A stretch of 64,000 nucleotides of DNA from Nageia nagi (GCA_050084985.1 JBITNC010000001.1:160766001-160830000); one strand, 5' to 3'. Positions 1 to 12,449 are shown, numbered from the stretch's first letter. Notes: a model not told the origin generated them from the sequence alone. Program-made: numbers and translations.

Positions 1-99
1 CATATGGGTCCTCATTATAATACCCCTCTAAAGTTGTATCCATGTCCTGATCCTCATCTTGATCATACTCATCCATGCCTAATGTGGTTGGTTGAACAG

Positions 100-1582
100 T
101 CCCACCATGTCATATTCTCCCTCATAATACCTAGGGCCATAGATGTATCATCAATAGGGTCTAAAGTTCAAGGATCCTCCCATGTGGTCTACCATATAGG
201 CATGATTTATGCCCTTTGTGGGTCATCTCTCTTAGTTCTCTATCAAATATAACACACTAGCATAGGTGGAATGCCCTACCATATCCCAAATTATCTGAGC
301 ACCCACTATGGCATGTACTTCTCTATGAGCTTCTATTAGCTTTGGAGAAAGCAAGATTGCCTCACCTAGGAAAGTTGGTAGTCATCCTCCTCCCAAATAT
401 AGTCATCATAGGAGAGCCATACTAAGTCCTCAAGATGAATATGGTCAATCTCTCTTCTCTTCACCTTTAATATTTGTGGGTACTTGTACCCAAGATGTCT
501 AGACACCCAACATGTTAATGCAATGTTCAAAGGGTCCTCCCTCACCCTGTAAAGTCTAATCATCCAAATCATAGCTATCTTCTCATACATCCACACTTGT
601 AATAAGCTATAATAAGTAATTATGATGTTGAACTTACTAACAAAAAAAAAATTATGTATATCCCTATACAATTATGCCAAAACTATAGGTTCCTAAGCAA
701 ACCATGTCCCCTTAGCACAAATATCTTGTACTAACCATACCATGCCTAGAGGAAAAGCCAAACTACTCTTGTTTAGAAATAAGTAGGTGCAAATAATAAA
801 GGCAATAAGTAGCCTCAAATACCTTGCAAGAGAGGTAAATTTGCATGCCCTTGATAAATGGGAATATCTATGATCACAATCATAGTCTCCCTATCTTATC
901 AACCATGTTGAAAATCTTTATCTTTCTTAATTTTTTGAAATCTTGACCTAATGAACAATTCAACCCAACATGGGAATACCCCAAATATGATAAACATCCA
1001 ATAAGGTAACCATTATTTTACATAGAGGTAGGTGAAATTATTTATATCTTGATCCCACCACTCGACCAAGGTAGTAAGGAGTGAAAGATCATGTTGGACA
1101 TGTTTAGCTATTGCAAGGTTATTAATCCTTAGGCACATGAGGATATCATCCTTATGGTTAATCTTTGTAAATTCCTTGGCCTTCTCTAATGCAATCATGG
1201 ACATGGCTCTACCCCTAATATTGACCTTGCAGTCCCACAAAATAATTAAAATATCAAACTCATGAGAATAATTCTAAAACTCAAACATATATGAATGAGA
1301 AAAGCAAAATGAATGTAAATGCTATCATGATCAAGGGAAAATTGAAAACAAAATTAAAATAGCCTTTGCAAGCAATGAAATGGGAATGAAAAATGGAAGA
1401 AAAAGTAAAATCCTAAAGTTTTGATTCAAATGAATCTAGGAAATGTTGGAAAATAAGAAAGAAAATGGTAAATAAATAAAACTCACCACTTGCTTGAAGG
1501 GGAGGCTTTGGAGATACTCTATGATGTGTCCCTTATTCCTATTCAAAGGCCTCTTAATCGCATGCCATGCATTATTTGCCAT
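100..1582 (-). pseudogene. Plant mobile domain (PMD/MAIN-like) pseudogene
   Basis: Several broken minus-strand frames line up in the order expected of a plant mobile domain protein (the family of Arabidopsis MAIN/MAIL1 and of PMD genes carried by transposons). A possible first exon starts at the ATG at 1582 and runs to about 1478, where GT-type intron sequence follows. Next comes an open frame (1240-1013) with LLTTLVEWWDQDINNF, resembling the family's 'LLTALVERW....TFHLP' motif. After a frameshift, LDVYHIWGIPMLG (about 1001-962) matches the 'TLEDVYRILGLPV.G' motif. A third block (671-366) has LLQVWMYEKI and LVWLSYDDYIWEEDD, like the 'LQ.W.YEHF' and 'VIW.PYD' C-terminal motifs, followed by a weaker tail to about 100. 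Stops and frameshifts rule out a working gene. Motifs are seen; the family name is inference from their order. Confidence 0.5.
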
Positions 1583-1589
1583 GTCACTA

Positions 1590-4085
1590 GGTTAATAAGG
1601 AAATCAATGGCTAGGGGAAATGAATTTGCAAAAAGATCAATGAAAGAGAGAGGGATGAAAGGGATACAATACTTGCATACCTCCAAAAATATAGCAAGAA
1701 GACAAAAATGATAGAGAAAATGATAAAAGTCAACCTCAAAACCTCCTTTTTATTCAAATTTTCCCTAAACCTAACCTAGATGGGTCCCCTTTAAAATGCC
1801 AAATTTAATACTTTAGAAATAAGATATGATAGGGGGAAAATGCTTAGAATTATTTTAATTTCTTGACATTTCTTTTTCAAAACTAATTATGCTAAATTCA
1901 CATTATCAATGATGTTTGAAATATAAAATTGACATACATTTCAATGCATGACGATAAAAAAATGATAAATATAGTGATATTCAATTTTCACATTTTGCAT
2001 TTATCATGAAATTGATTTTGTTCCATTTTCATTTTTATTAGTACTAAATGAATGCCATTAACAACATGTTTTACGTAAAATTAGTAATGATTCAAGTGCT
2101 ATATTTTGATTATAGTTTCACTGGATCAAAATAGATGCATAAGATAGGTGCTGCATGATGAAAAGATGGAAGTATTAATTTGTCAAATCTAATTTAATTA
2201 AATGCATGTGCCAAATTTTGAGTTTTGTGTACATGCATATTTTTGAAATGGTGAATATTTGAATAATTATTTTTCAATTCCAATTGAATAGACTCTTTTT
2301 CTTGAAGTGCAATTATATCATTCTCATGCTGTCAATGGCATGATTAAAGTGAAATTATAGATTCTTTCAAATGTTAATGATGTTATCATGGTTTTAATGG
2401 ATCAAAATGATTGATAACATACTTGTAGGATCATTACATAGAATAAACGTATATAAGATTAAAATGGGGAAAAATAATTCTTATTTAAAAAATGTTATGA
2501 TATGAAGAAATGTTCTTTCATTAATTTTATGATGCAAAACAATATCAATTGATGTTAATCAATAATGGTTCAAAATTACAAACCATATATCATTGTCCTC
2601 ATGCTATTCACGATGTATATTTTTTATAAATTCATTACAAATTAGGCATGCTATAAATAATTAAAAATCTATTTAAAATACCATTATTTCATAAATATGC
2701 ATTGACATGAGAATGCTGAACAAAATTGTAAAAGACATGGTTGTGAAATTTTGTGAAAATAACACTATCAATGGTGTAGGTTTACTTTAAAAATCAATGA
2801 AATCAATCAGTTCAATGTGATAAAATGTGAAATGAGGCTAATAAATATTTGAATATTACATAATATTTATGCTAAATAATGTTTTTAATGCCATGGTCAC
2901 TCCATGAGCAAAATATCTCATAAATTACTAGTTATTTCAAGCTTACAACATCAAAGGACCTCATCAGTTTGATAATCATGGATCAATAGAACTATGAGTC
3001 ATAACAACCATAGTGATATAGTGGATATCACATGTATTTCTTCCTTTCTATTTAAATTGATTATTCTTTCATGGGATGTAATCTATGTTGGTATTATGTT
3101 GGATTGCTCTCAAAAAGGTATTATCTAGGAGAGTAGGATCGAAATAGAGGTACTCTCCTCATACATGGATTCTGATTTTTAGCCTGATTCCGTAAAGAAG
3201 GTAGAGTGAGGGGAAATATAAGACCAAAAGGGGGAATATGAAATATCATACTTAGTATATCAATAAAATAAGGGAAGTCCACTTTACTATTAAAAGTTTT
3301 CTTATCTTCTTTAAAAACTTCTTTAGATTATGTAATTTCAATTCTTTTCATCTCATATCCAAAGAGAGGAAAAATGTAGATGCCTTAAAATGATTTATTA
3401 TTTATTTAATAAATCATATTTATACTTCATAAATGACTTATTTCAATATTAAAAATGTCAATATAAAGTTGATATTACAGTGCAATGTCATGTATTATAT
3501 TACATGCTATATCATTATCATGGTTTATATTTTAAAGTATCTTGAATACAATAATGATTATATTATTACTAGAGATCAACCTTCACTCCTTTATTTTTAC
3601 TTAGAGGCTATATATGCAAGTGGAATAGGTTGAACTCCATAGATCAAAACTCTTTGATATGATAATATCTCTGATAGGTGGTTGTCTTCCACTATCTTCA
3701 TCAAGCAACGATGTCTCTTGATGCCACTTATTATGATAAATTATTATACTATGAGCTCTAAAAATTTCTATCTTTTGTACACTCTATAATTCTATATATC
3801 CAATGTCGTTAATGATGTGCATATTGAGGATTTAGGGTTATATATTTTTGTGGTCAAGGCTATTGATTCATTCATGCAAAGATCTATATTGATCTCATCT
3901 CCAATCCAATCCCAATCCTCTAAAGATCAATTGATATTTATTATTGAGGATTGTACATACACTTCATACCAAGTGCATGTTATTCATGTATATTTTTTAT
4001 ACTTGATATAATGTACATATTTATTTCTTCTTATTTTGTATATCATTTTATTTATTATGTATATTTGTATTTTACACAATTTTGA
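1590..4085. other. AT-rich intergenic sequence
   Basis: No supported gene. Two short open frames (3433-3633, 3817-4011) are low-complexity and resemble nothing I know. No LTR ends, long tandem repeats or RNA genes were recognised. Confidence 0.6.
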
Positions 4086-4089
4086 GATC

Positions 4090-4345
4090 TACAACAGGCA
4101 TGTTTGCATCACCAATAATCTTCACAAGAACAATATGTATGATTGAAATGATGAAATCCATTTGCATCCTTACCAATATTATCCAATTTATTTGAGGTAT
4201 TTTTTCATACAATTTGCATTCCCTTTCAATGTTTCTATTATGTGTATATCATGCATGGGACTTCAATTGAATGAGATATCTTATCAAATAATTGCTAGGC
4301 ACTTTCATCATATCCATTTTGTGCATATCCTATGATCATTGCAAT
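4090..4345 (-). pseudogene. PPR repeat fragment
   Basis: The minus strand reads AMIIGYAQNGYDESA, a stop, then QLFDKI, the classic plant PPR core ('AMI.GYAQNG....A..LF..M'). Further on (lower coordinates) ECKLYEKIPQINW resembles 'A.KLF..MP.RNVVSW'. Internal stops and frameshifts show a dead fragment of about two repeats. PPR proteins normally bind organellar RNA; nothing here could. Similar scraps lie near 48.8-49.7, 59.2-59.4 and 63.8-64.0 kb. Confidence 0.6.
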
Positions 4346-5338
4346 ATATAAAATTATCTTTACATCATCTATCTTATTAAATGATTTTTATATCTTTTGT
4401 ATACTTTCATATCTAATTATTATTGTAGTCTATGAATTTACCTCTACATCATCATCTTTGTATCATGAGCCTTCGAGTATGTAGGAACTTCCATTTTATA
4501 ACAAAATTTTCTTTTCAAAATTATTATATGAGAAATTATTTGAAAATGTGCTAGCTGCATTCATCACTTCAAGGATAGATAATGTTTAATATGGTAATTT
4601 TTATTTATTTATGAAGGGATATTTAATATTTGGATTACCTACTTACTAATAACTACTACTCATGGTTGGTCTTTATGTTGGGTTGTCATTGTTTATGATA
4701 GTTAACATTCTTTCATGTATCAACTATTTAATTGCAAATTTTTAGTCATTCTAATGATTTATTCATTTTTTCCTTTCATTTTGACACAATTCTTGGTATT
4801 ATTTTTATATTTTATCTTAATGTGGTTTAGCCTATCAATATTTTGCTATATGTCTATGTATTTTGCATATAATACTACTTATCATTGGTTTTAAGTAGTA
4901 AGAGGTATGTTTAACATATTCTTTATTTCTATTTTTGAGGAATGTCTTGCATTGTAGGGGTTTTTATAACATCTATATTTTGAACAAAAATATGTTGAGA
5001 TGTATCTTTGTTTGGATCTTATATATTGATCCATACAGATAAATGTTCCCAATTGTTCTTTTATTTCCTCTTATTCCCACATGGAGAAAAGTACAAGAAT
5101 AATACATCAGTAAAGGCAAAGGAAGAGTTATTTTAGAAATGCATACTCAATAAGGAAATATGTCATTACAAAAACATGGTGAACTATAATACTTTGAACT
5201 CCATTTTTGTACATGATGCTAAATTCATTATGAATATTGTGTAAAAAAATATTGGATAAGCCTATGAAACCATTATATGAATACAAACCATCATCAAAGT
5301 AGCCAATACCTTGGAATAGTGATTTATAGTCATTTCAA
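4346..5338. other. AT-rich intergenic sequence
   Basis: No supported gene or repeat boundary was found between the PPR scrap and the assembly gap. Confidence 0.6.
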
Positions 5339-5438
5339 NNNNNNNNNNNNNNNNNNNNNNNNNNNNNNNNNNNNNNNNNNNNNNNNNNNNNNNNNNNNNN
5401 NNNNNNNNNNNNNNNNNNNNNNNNNNNNNNNNNNNNNN
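5339..5438. other. Assembly gap (100 N)
   Basis: Exactly 100 N, the conventional size for a gap of unknown length. It hides the left part of LTR1 and therefore the left end and any target-site duplication of the tandem Gypsy array. Open frames running through it are artefacts. Confidence 0.99.
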
Positions 5439-5479
5439 CTTTCTTTATCTGGGCTTTGTTGATGTTCTAGTTCTTTCAA

Positions 5480-5768
5480 GACCCATTGATTTTGGCCAAA
5501 AATTATGACATCATTGCTCAAAATTGATGGGGTCTATTTGATGTCTTCATGAATCTTCACTTGCTATTACTTGTTTTGGGACCCACTAATTTTAGCCAAA
5601 AATTATGACATCATCACTCAAAATCAATGGGCTCTATTTGATGTCTTCAGGAATCTTCACTTGCTATTGCTTGTTTTGCGACCCTCTAATTTTAGTCAAA
5701 CATTATGACATCATCACTAAAAATCAATGGGCTCTATTTGATGTCTTCATGAATTTTCACTTGCTTCT
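5480..5768. repeat. 100-bp tandem repeat, about 3 copies, in LTR1
   Basis: Units start near 5480, 5580 and 5679. Each has the core GGCCAAAAATTATGACATCA and ends with a TTTGATGTCTTCATGAATCT-like stretch. The same repeat occurs about twice in LTR2 (from 16056) and about three times in LTR3 (from 24536). Confidence 0.9.
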
Positions 5769-5769
5769 A

Positions 5770-5972
5770 GACAATTGTATTTACACAACTCCTAGATACT
5801 TATATTTACATAACTCTCAAACACCTGTATTTACACAACTCCTAGACACTTCTATTTACACAACTCTTGGACACTTGTATTTGCACAATTCCAAAACACT
5901 TGTATTTACATAACTCTCTAACACTTATATTTACACAACTTCTAAACACTTGTATTTATACAACTCCCAAAA
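5770..5972. repeat. ~25-bp tandem repeat in LTR1
   Basis: About eight copies of a 25-bp unit with core CACTTGTATTTACACAACTC. Repeat units abut with no spacers, so this is a minisatellite, not CRISPR. Open frames across it are by-products of the repeat. Confidence 0.9.
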
Positions 5973-6059
5973 AATCCAACAGAATGAAACTATAATGGAA
6001 AGAATTTATGAAAAGAATAAAAGAATGATTTTGTATTACCCCAATTTAGAGCGTAATTT

Positions 6060-8590
6060 TGAAAGAATACAATCTTTTGGTAGCTCTTTGGGGTCTCTGC
6101 CTACTAGAGAATGGGATCCACTACCTACTACTTATAGTAGCTTGTTTAGATGTAGACTTGGTAGAGGTCTTAGGCATTGGAATTAGCTCTACTGGGAGGA
6201 AGGGGTGCATCTTTTTATTTATATCCTTAAGATCTTTATATTTAATATCTGATAGGATAGGGGATGCTTTAATCTTCATTGTATCTACTCTGATCCTTGT
6301 TAGAACATTTTCTAGCCTTTCAACATGTAAGAATCTTGTGATCACCTCTTGAGTAAGCTCATTTATTTACTATAAATCTAAGATTTGCTTATCAAAAAAA
6401 GATTATTCAAGAAATTAAGTGGTATTGGCTACCCAATTAGTAGCACTACCCTATACATTTTTTTCTTCCCATAATTTGGGAGCTTTCATCTCAATCAAAT
6501 AATTAAGGAATTTTAATAAATCCTATCTCTATTATGAGATGATGCTTATCAATATCCATGTTGAACACAAAATTTAGGAGTTCACATATATCTTGGATCC
6601 TCCTTAAATACAACTATCTTGGTCTAGGAGTGATTACTTTTATGTCTTTTTTAGTCAAGACCCTTAGCCAGCTCTACATTTTCTCTAAGACTGACCTGGG
6701 CATGTCTAGCACCAATTGATGGAGAGCAGTTTAAGTGTTGAACTACTTGATTACTTGTAATGTTTGTTCCTTCAATAGATGCAAGTGTGATAATGTTACC
6801 ATTCTCTCTTTGACTTGCTCCACCAAGCATTTTTTGAAAGCTTGTATGAGCAATAATAATTTTGAATTATAACCAAATAAGACTTTATTAGTACCAATGA
6901 TAATTTGTAGATCGGCCTCAACCTGGTTGATCTTCTGAGCATCTATGACTATAGCCTAAGCTTTAAGATCTTCTATTATTTGATTTGTAGTATCTAGCTC
7001 AACTTTTATTGTTGTTAAGCTCTTATCAAATTTTGACTTTTGCTTGTTAAGCTTTACAATCAAGTATTTGTTTTTATTCTGCAACCTAGCTACTATTTTA
7101 TCTTTAAGGGAGCAATCTTTGTTGTATTAATCTATTTTTTTATTAAATTTCTTTATCTTATTCTCCATTACTTGAAGACTTTTGCCAGTTGCCATTGAAG
7201 TATTTATAAGGAATCTTGACTGGTTAATTGCTGGAGCACTTTGCATGCTTACATCAATTATTTTCATAGGATTAGTGTCTAGTTGCCCTTCTTTAAAAGG
7301 AATCTATGCTATCTTAATATATCCTATTTTAGTCACTTTGCTCAAAATTCTTGACTCTTGCTTAGGGAGCATAGGAGGCTTATTGACAAAAGTTTTCCAA
7401 TCAATGGGCTCTACAATTTTTGTAGAAAACTAGATTTTATTTCCTCTTGTGAGGCTATAGGAATTAAAGAATGAGGAGGAATGATTACACTTAAAGTAGA
7501 TGTCATGACCTATTGGGTGGGATATGACTACTTGGGAGGTGTTAGGTCTTGAATTTCTATTTCTTTCTCTACCTCTTCCATGACCTTGTCATCATCATCA
7601 ACGTTGTCCATTGGATTAGAGTCCTTTTTCTTTCCAGATTCATCATTATCATCATCACCTGATCCTCCTCTAGGTGTAGCTATTGTAGATCTACTAGCTC
7701 TAAGTATGCTTCCCTTACCTTGTTGAATTTGGGTTTATTCTTTTTTTGAGGTTTGTTCTCGCATCTGAGCTTCTTGTGTAACATCGGTGCCTACATGTTG
7801 AGGCTCTCTTTATTTTTTTGTATAAATTTTTTTTCCTTTTTCACCACTACCTTTGGAATTTCTTCTGCAATTTTTAAAGGTGGAGGTGCAGTCATTTGTG
7901 ATTATGACCTTATCTAAGTGGTGCAAGGCTTTTTTACAAGCCTTTCTTCCTTCTTTGGGGTTTTTTATTTTTAAGGAAGAGTTTGGATTCTCTTTTTCTT
8001 CTTTGGAGAAGACTCCTAGGAAGAGGTAGTAGTGTCTAAGGGATTTTTCTCTCCCTTTTGTGGAAGTTCTACCAAGTTGGATGGTTGTCCTACCTATACT
8101 GGCCTTACTCTTATAGCAAATTTTCCTTGAAAATTAGGAGGAAGGGGTTGTTCCAACTCTGGTAAAGAATCTTTAGCATATTCAACCTCCTAGAATTTAT
8201 CATATTTGAATTTTTCAAATAATTCACTTTCAATGTGGTGAATTTTTATTGTATACTCAAATCTAAACTTTGTAAAATAATAAATTTTATTAGGGCCCCA
8301 CCCAAGATTTGTTAGTTAGGTGAGGACTTCTAGGTGGAGGACAAAATCTTGACACTTATTTTTCTAGTTTCTATATTTCCTTATCCCCTCAAGGGCCATT
8401 CAATATTTATTTAGGGGTGTGAATTCCCAATCAAGGTACATTTCTAACTTTTGCTCAATCTTATTTTCAAAATACTCTACATGAGGCCTACTCTCATAGA
8501 TAAAAGTTGGATAGTTTTTACTTAACCTTATTACTTGAGTCGTTTCTCCTAAAGGGTCATACATCCACAGAACTTCCACCATATCTAATT
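6060..8590 (-). pseudogene. Third ORF after integrase: acidic linker plus coiled coil (unit A)
   Basis: About 840 codons of decayed minus-strand coding sequence between the integrase and LTR1. The N-terminal part (about 8582-8400) begins MVEVLWMYDPLGETTQ. A middle part (about 7900-7560) is rich in Asp, Glu, Lys and Ser (GDDDNDESGKKKDSNPMDN). The next part (about 7180-6740) is a Lys/Glu/Leu-rich stretch best explained as a long coiled coil. The C-terminal part (6345-6121) includes RFLHVERLENVLTRIRVD. I recognise no family. Extra 3' ORFs of unknown function are known in Tat and Athila Gypsy elements. The same layout recurs in unit B, so it was a real gene of the element. Confidence 0.65.
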
Positions 8591-10025
8591 TAAAATTCTA
8601 TACTAGGAAATCTGCTATGCTATCTTTACAACCTATTTTGAAAAGAGTGAAACTTTTAGTAGAAGCAAATATATTTACAATAGATTTAAAGCTACCCCAA
8701 ACCCATATTTGGTCTCTATGGAATAAATTTGCCTTCCCATATTTGTTGAATATAGCTAATGGGGGTAATAAAAAAGGTTTCTCAAAATACCCATACCTGA
8801 TTATTATGATGTGATCTCATAAGAAGTACTAGTCATCGACTTTGTTTCCTCCCTATAGCTCCCTCATTACACTTTTTCATAGTCTACTAGGGAGCCTTTT
8901 GGTTAAAATTTGTACTATTATTGCATATAACTTGTCCATGACCTCAAAGAGAATCAAATTTTTGGTGTCTTTCAGGCTTTGCTCTTTTCGTATCCCATTT
9001 TAGGGCAATATCACCTAGTTCAAACTTCACCTAGGAAGACTTTTTTTTATCAAACTACTTCTTGATGATGTGCTGGCAATTGTAGAATGATTTGTATGCT
9101 TTGTTTTGATCTTCCTCCAAATTTAGGAGTTGATTATACCTAGATTGTAATAGCTCAAAGTGATGGTCTTTCATTTCTTGTAGGATTTTTAATGTTGGTA
9201 ATTCAATATGTATTGGAAACATAGGTATCTTACCATATACTAATGCATATAGAGATGTTTTTATTAATAATTTGATATTGATCCTATTTTCTCATAATGC
9301 AAAGTCTAATTATTATTACCATTATTTGGGATTCCCTTAAATTGTTCTCTTAACAATTCGAATTAGGTTTTTGTTGGTTGATTTAGCTAACCCATTACCT
9401 TATGGGTAATAGTTTGGAGAGAATAACTAGTACACTCTATATTGAGCTATAAAGCTTGACAAGTTTCCTCTAAAAAATTTTGGGCTATTATTTAATACAA
9501 TAGTTTGTGGGATTCCAAAGTGAGTGATTATTTTTTAATCATTTCTATCATCGCTTCTTGATTGGTACTTTTACATGGCATAGCTTCTAACCATCTAGTG
9601 AAATAATCTATTGCAATCAAAATGAACTTATGGCCTATTAAATAATTTAGGTTTATAACAATAATGAAGTCCATAACCCATTATTGAAAGGGTTTCTCAA
9701 CTACCATAGGTTTTAGAGGCATTGTATCTTGTCTCCTCTTTCCTACAAATCTATTGCATTTGTCACATTCCTGGACAATCTTGAATGAATCTTGAAATAT
9801 AGCAAGCCAATAATATCTAACTTGTAATACTTTTGCTACCATAGTTGGTCCACTATAATGCCCACCAGATAATCTATAATGAAACTCATGCAATATTCTA
9901 CGAGATTCATCATGAGTCACACATCTTAATAGGGTTTTTTCAAAAAAATCTCTATATAAATGATCATCTATTATGATAAATTTAAGGGCATGCAACTTGA
10001 ATCTCCTTCCTTGAAATCTATCCAA
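8591..10025 (-). pseudogene. Gypsy integrase (unit A)
   Basis: Integrase inserts the cDNA copy into host DNA. The N-terminal H2C2 zinc domain is nearly open (10025-9681): HYRLSGGHYSG, then RYYWLAIFQD and CDKCNRFVGKRR give the expected His...His...Cys-x2-Cys. The catalytic core follows (about 9680-9100): WVMDFIIVI holds the first catalytic Asp, IAIDYFTRWLEAMPCK is the conserved strand after it, and IVLNNSPKF (near 9490-9460) has Asn where the second Asp of 'SDNGPQF' should be. KSTNKNL continues the third motif region. The part below 9000 (GDIALKWDTKRAKP) is the C-terminal domain. Stops and the Asp-to-Asn change make it inactive. The block is absent from unit B. Confidence 0.85.
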
Positions 10026-10085
10026 ATCTTTAGGGCACCTCCTAGTTTAGAAATAAAATATAATTTAATTAATCCAATCACTTTC

Positions 10086-11500
10086 TTAATTGAGTTGTTG
10101 TTCATCCTCCATAAGAGCGATTATATGTGAAGCTTTAACTATATTTCTATAGAGAGTCCTACCTCTAATTAGCTTGGTTGGCTTAATTTCTATATCATAT
10201 TCCATTATTCTAGTAATCCAACCAACCCTTCCTTCACCTAGATCTCCTTGTATAACATAATTTCTTACATCTAGATGAATAGTAAATACAAGGATTCTAT
10301 TGTGGGAGACATATTGTTTCAATTTTTTAAGTCTCTTCATTACGAAAAATAATTATTTTTCAATAAATGAGTACCTTTGCTAGTGTTGATGTAGTGTTTG
10401 GCTATGAAAAGCAATTGGGTGCTTCATTATTTTCATCTTTTTGTGCTAGAATTGTAGCAATGTTCCTATCTACTCCATATGCATACATGATGAAATCTTT
10501 TGACATATCAAAATTTAAGCATAGGATCTTTTGTTATAGCTCTTTTTATTTATTTTAAGGCTACTCTTGCTTCACATGAATAAGAAAATTCAACATATTT
10601 TTTTTAGCATAGGAGTGATTTTTGAAAAAAAATTGATGAATTTTCTAGCAAAATTGATTTGACCAAGGAATGATTACAAGGCTTTCTTATTGGAGGGAAG
10701 TGGTAATGCTTCTATAGCTTTTACTCTATTTGGATCCATTGCTAGTACCTCCTTTGAGACAATATGGCTAAGTAATTTTCCTTGGTTGAAAATAAAAATT
10801 GATTTTTTTGAATTTATAGAAATGCCAAATTTCGTGCATCTTTCAAAAACATATCTAAGATGTTTCAGATGATCCTTTATGCTTCTAGAGAAAATTGTGA
10901 TATCATCTAGATAGATTAGTATAATATTATTTATTAATTTGTCAAATGCATGATCAATGGCCTTTTGAAAAGTATATCCCCCATTAGAATGACCAAACAA
11001 CATTCTTTGAATAGTAAATGTCCTCCATTTAGTTGTAAATGCAATTTTGTATCAATCTTCATGTTTCACCCAAATCTGGTTAAATTTTGAGTAACCATCA
11101 ATCATTGAAAAATGGCAAGCTCTAACTACTGTATGTAGGATTTGCTACATAGGAGGGAGAGGATAATTATCTTTGAGATATACTTGATTCAAACTTTTGA
11201 AATCAATAAAGAGTCTGATTTCTCCACTTTTCTTTCTAATAGGAACTAAATTTGCAACCCAAGGAAAATGCTTGATAGGATAAATAATTTTTGAATCAAG
11301 CAACTTAATCAATTCTTGTTTCATAGCTTCCTTTATTTTTGTGTTGATTGGTCTTTCTTTTTGCTTATATGGCTTGACATCTGGCTCAAGCTCAATTATG
11401 TGTTAGATGAAACTCTTATCATATGTCTTAAGATCATCATAAGTCCAAGCATTTACTTAGAAAAACTCATGATAAGTTTGATACATAATAGTTTTTTTTG
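10086..11500 (-). pseudogene. Gypsy reverse transcriptase and RNase H (unit A)
   Basis: Reverse transcriptase copies element RNA into DNA. Visible motifs in order: KQELIKLLDSKIIYPIKH (about 11325-11270), KSGEIRLFIDFKSLNQ, SMIDGYSKFNQI with the first catalytic Asp, MLFGHSNGGYTFQ (in place of the usual MPFGL.NA..TFQ), and the active-site box LIYLDDITIFSRS. The thumb and connection follow. The Gypsy RNase H is below 10620, badly decayed at first; its end (10340-10086) reads HLDVRNYVIQGDLGEGR, GWITRIMEYDIEIKPTK and LIRGR, typical of the RNase H-integrase junction. Stops, for example near 11160 and 11060, break the frame. Confidence 0.9.
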
Positions 11501-11879
11501 TATCAAAACACTCTAAACCAACTTTTACATACTTTCTAGGTTCTACTTCTAGCTCAACATAATTCTTCTTTAGGATGGCCAAAGACATAGCCTTTTAAAC
11601 ATCTTCTGAATCAAATAGTCTTTCACAAGAGAACAATCCTTTTGGTATAACATTATTTCTTATTTGAATAATGTATGATACTTGGAAATAATTAGGTAGT
11701 TCCTAAATACCAAAAGTGTGAGCCATTTATTCATCCAAGAGGAAGTTCCTAATATGCTCATCAAAGTCAAATACTTGCTAGAAGTTTGTAGCATTAGGTA
11801 CTGAGGGCCTAAATTGAATTTTAACTCCAAGAGCTCTTCTTTTATAATGAGTAGGATTATAATGTGTCCCTCTTCCAAC

Positions 11880-12404
11880 AAGTGCATCAACTATTTGTTT
11901 GTGCCTTCTAGAAACATATATAAAATTGATAGCCAATAATGACTCTAATAAATCTCACACTCTATTCTTATAGGTATTTAGATAATGATGTTCTGCATTA
12001 ATCTAGTTTTTGACTTGCTTTATGACTAGTTTTAAATCACCATGGATAATTAGGCACTTGATGCCTATACTGATTACTTAAGATAACACTCAATAAATGG
12101 TTTCATACTCAATATCATTATTTGTACAATCTCATGTGAATTAGAAAGAGAATATTTCCATATTTCCTTTTAAAGAGTTGAATACCACTCTGGATCTACT
12201 ACCATGTTTACAATAGGATCCATCAAAGTATATTATCCATATCTCATGTTCTCTATTCGCTATGATTGAGATTGGTTTAGTATTTTTATACAAATAATAA
12301 TTTTCCATTCCATTATCTATGACCTTATAATTTAGATCATTTGTTGAAAGAACTTCAATTGTCAGTAGTGATTCCTTTAGTGTGTCTCTTTCAAATATTT
12401 CCAC
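11880..12404 (-). pseudogene. Extra RNase H (RVT_3/archaeal-like) between protease and RT (unit A)
   Basis: This stretch reads as a complete RNase H of the RVT_3 type, distinct from the Gypsy RNase H at 10.1-10.6 kb. Motifs in order on the minus strand: IYFDGSYCKHGSRSR (first Asp), GNMEIFSF (Glu), NNDIEYE, CLIIHGDLKLVIKQV (second Asp), and VSRRHKQIVDAL (last Asp). All four acidic positions are present in unit A. Several stops (after IFSF, and in VKN*INAEHHY) show decay. It lies between the protease remnant and the reverse transcriptase. Unit B has the same domain in the same place. Such domains are known in Tat-lineage Gypsy elements. Confidence 0.85.
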
Positions 12405-12449
12405 TAGTTATGGACCATTGATACAGTTTTGCTTAGTAATCTTCTTAAG

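Larger units (their letters stand above)
5439..6024 (-). repeat. LTR1 of the tandem Gypsy array (right part only)
   Basis: This is the 3' LTR of unit A, which lies on the minus strand. It matches the corresponding part of LTR2 (about 16010-16500) and LTR3 (about 24480-25080) in the same order: a short unique stretch, 100-bp tandem repeats, ~25-bp tandem repeats, then a purine-rich tail. Its left part is lost in the gap. The right edge is placed where LTR3 stops matching; no clear terminal CA is seen there, so it is approximate. Confidence 0.7.

Noticed and set aside
5277-5521. Open frames crossing the N run
   Set aside because: Translation through unknown bases.
5605-5913. 102-codon open frame, with a similar one at 16224-16475
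   Set aside because: Both lie in the LTR tandem repeats, and the peptides only mirror the repeat units.
5770-5972. CRISPR-like appearance of regularly spaced short repeats
   Set aside because: Units abut with no unique spacers, vary in sequence, and lie inside a plant LTR.
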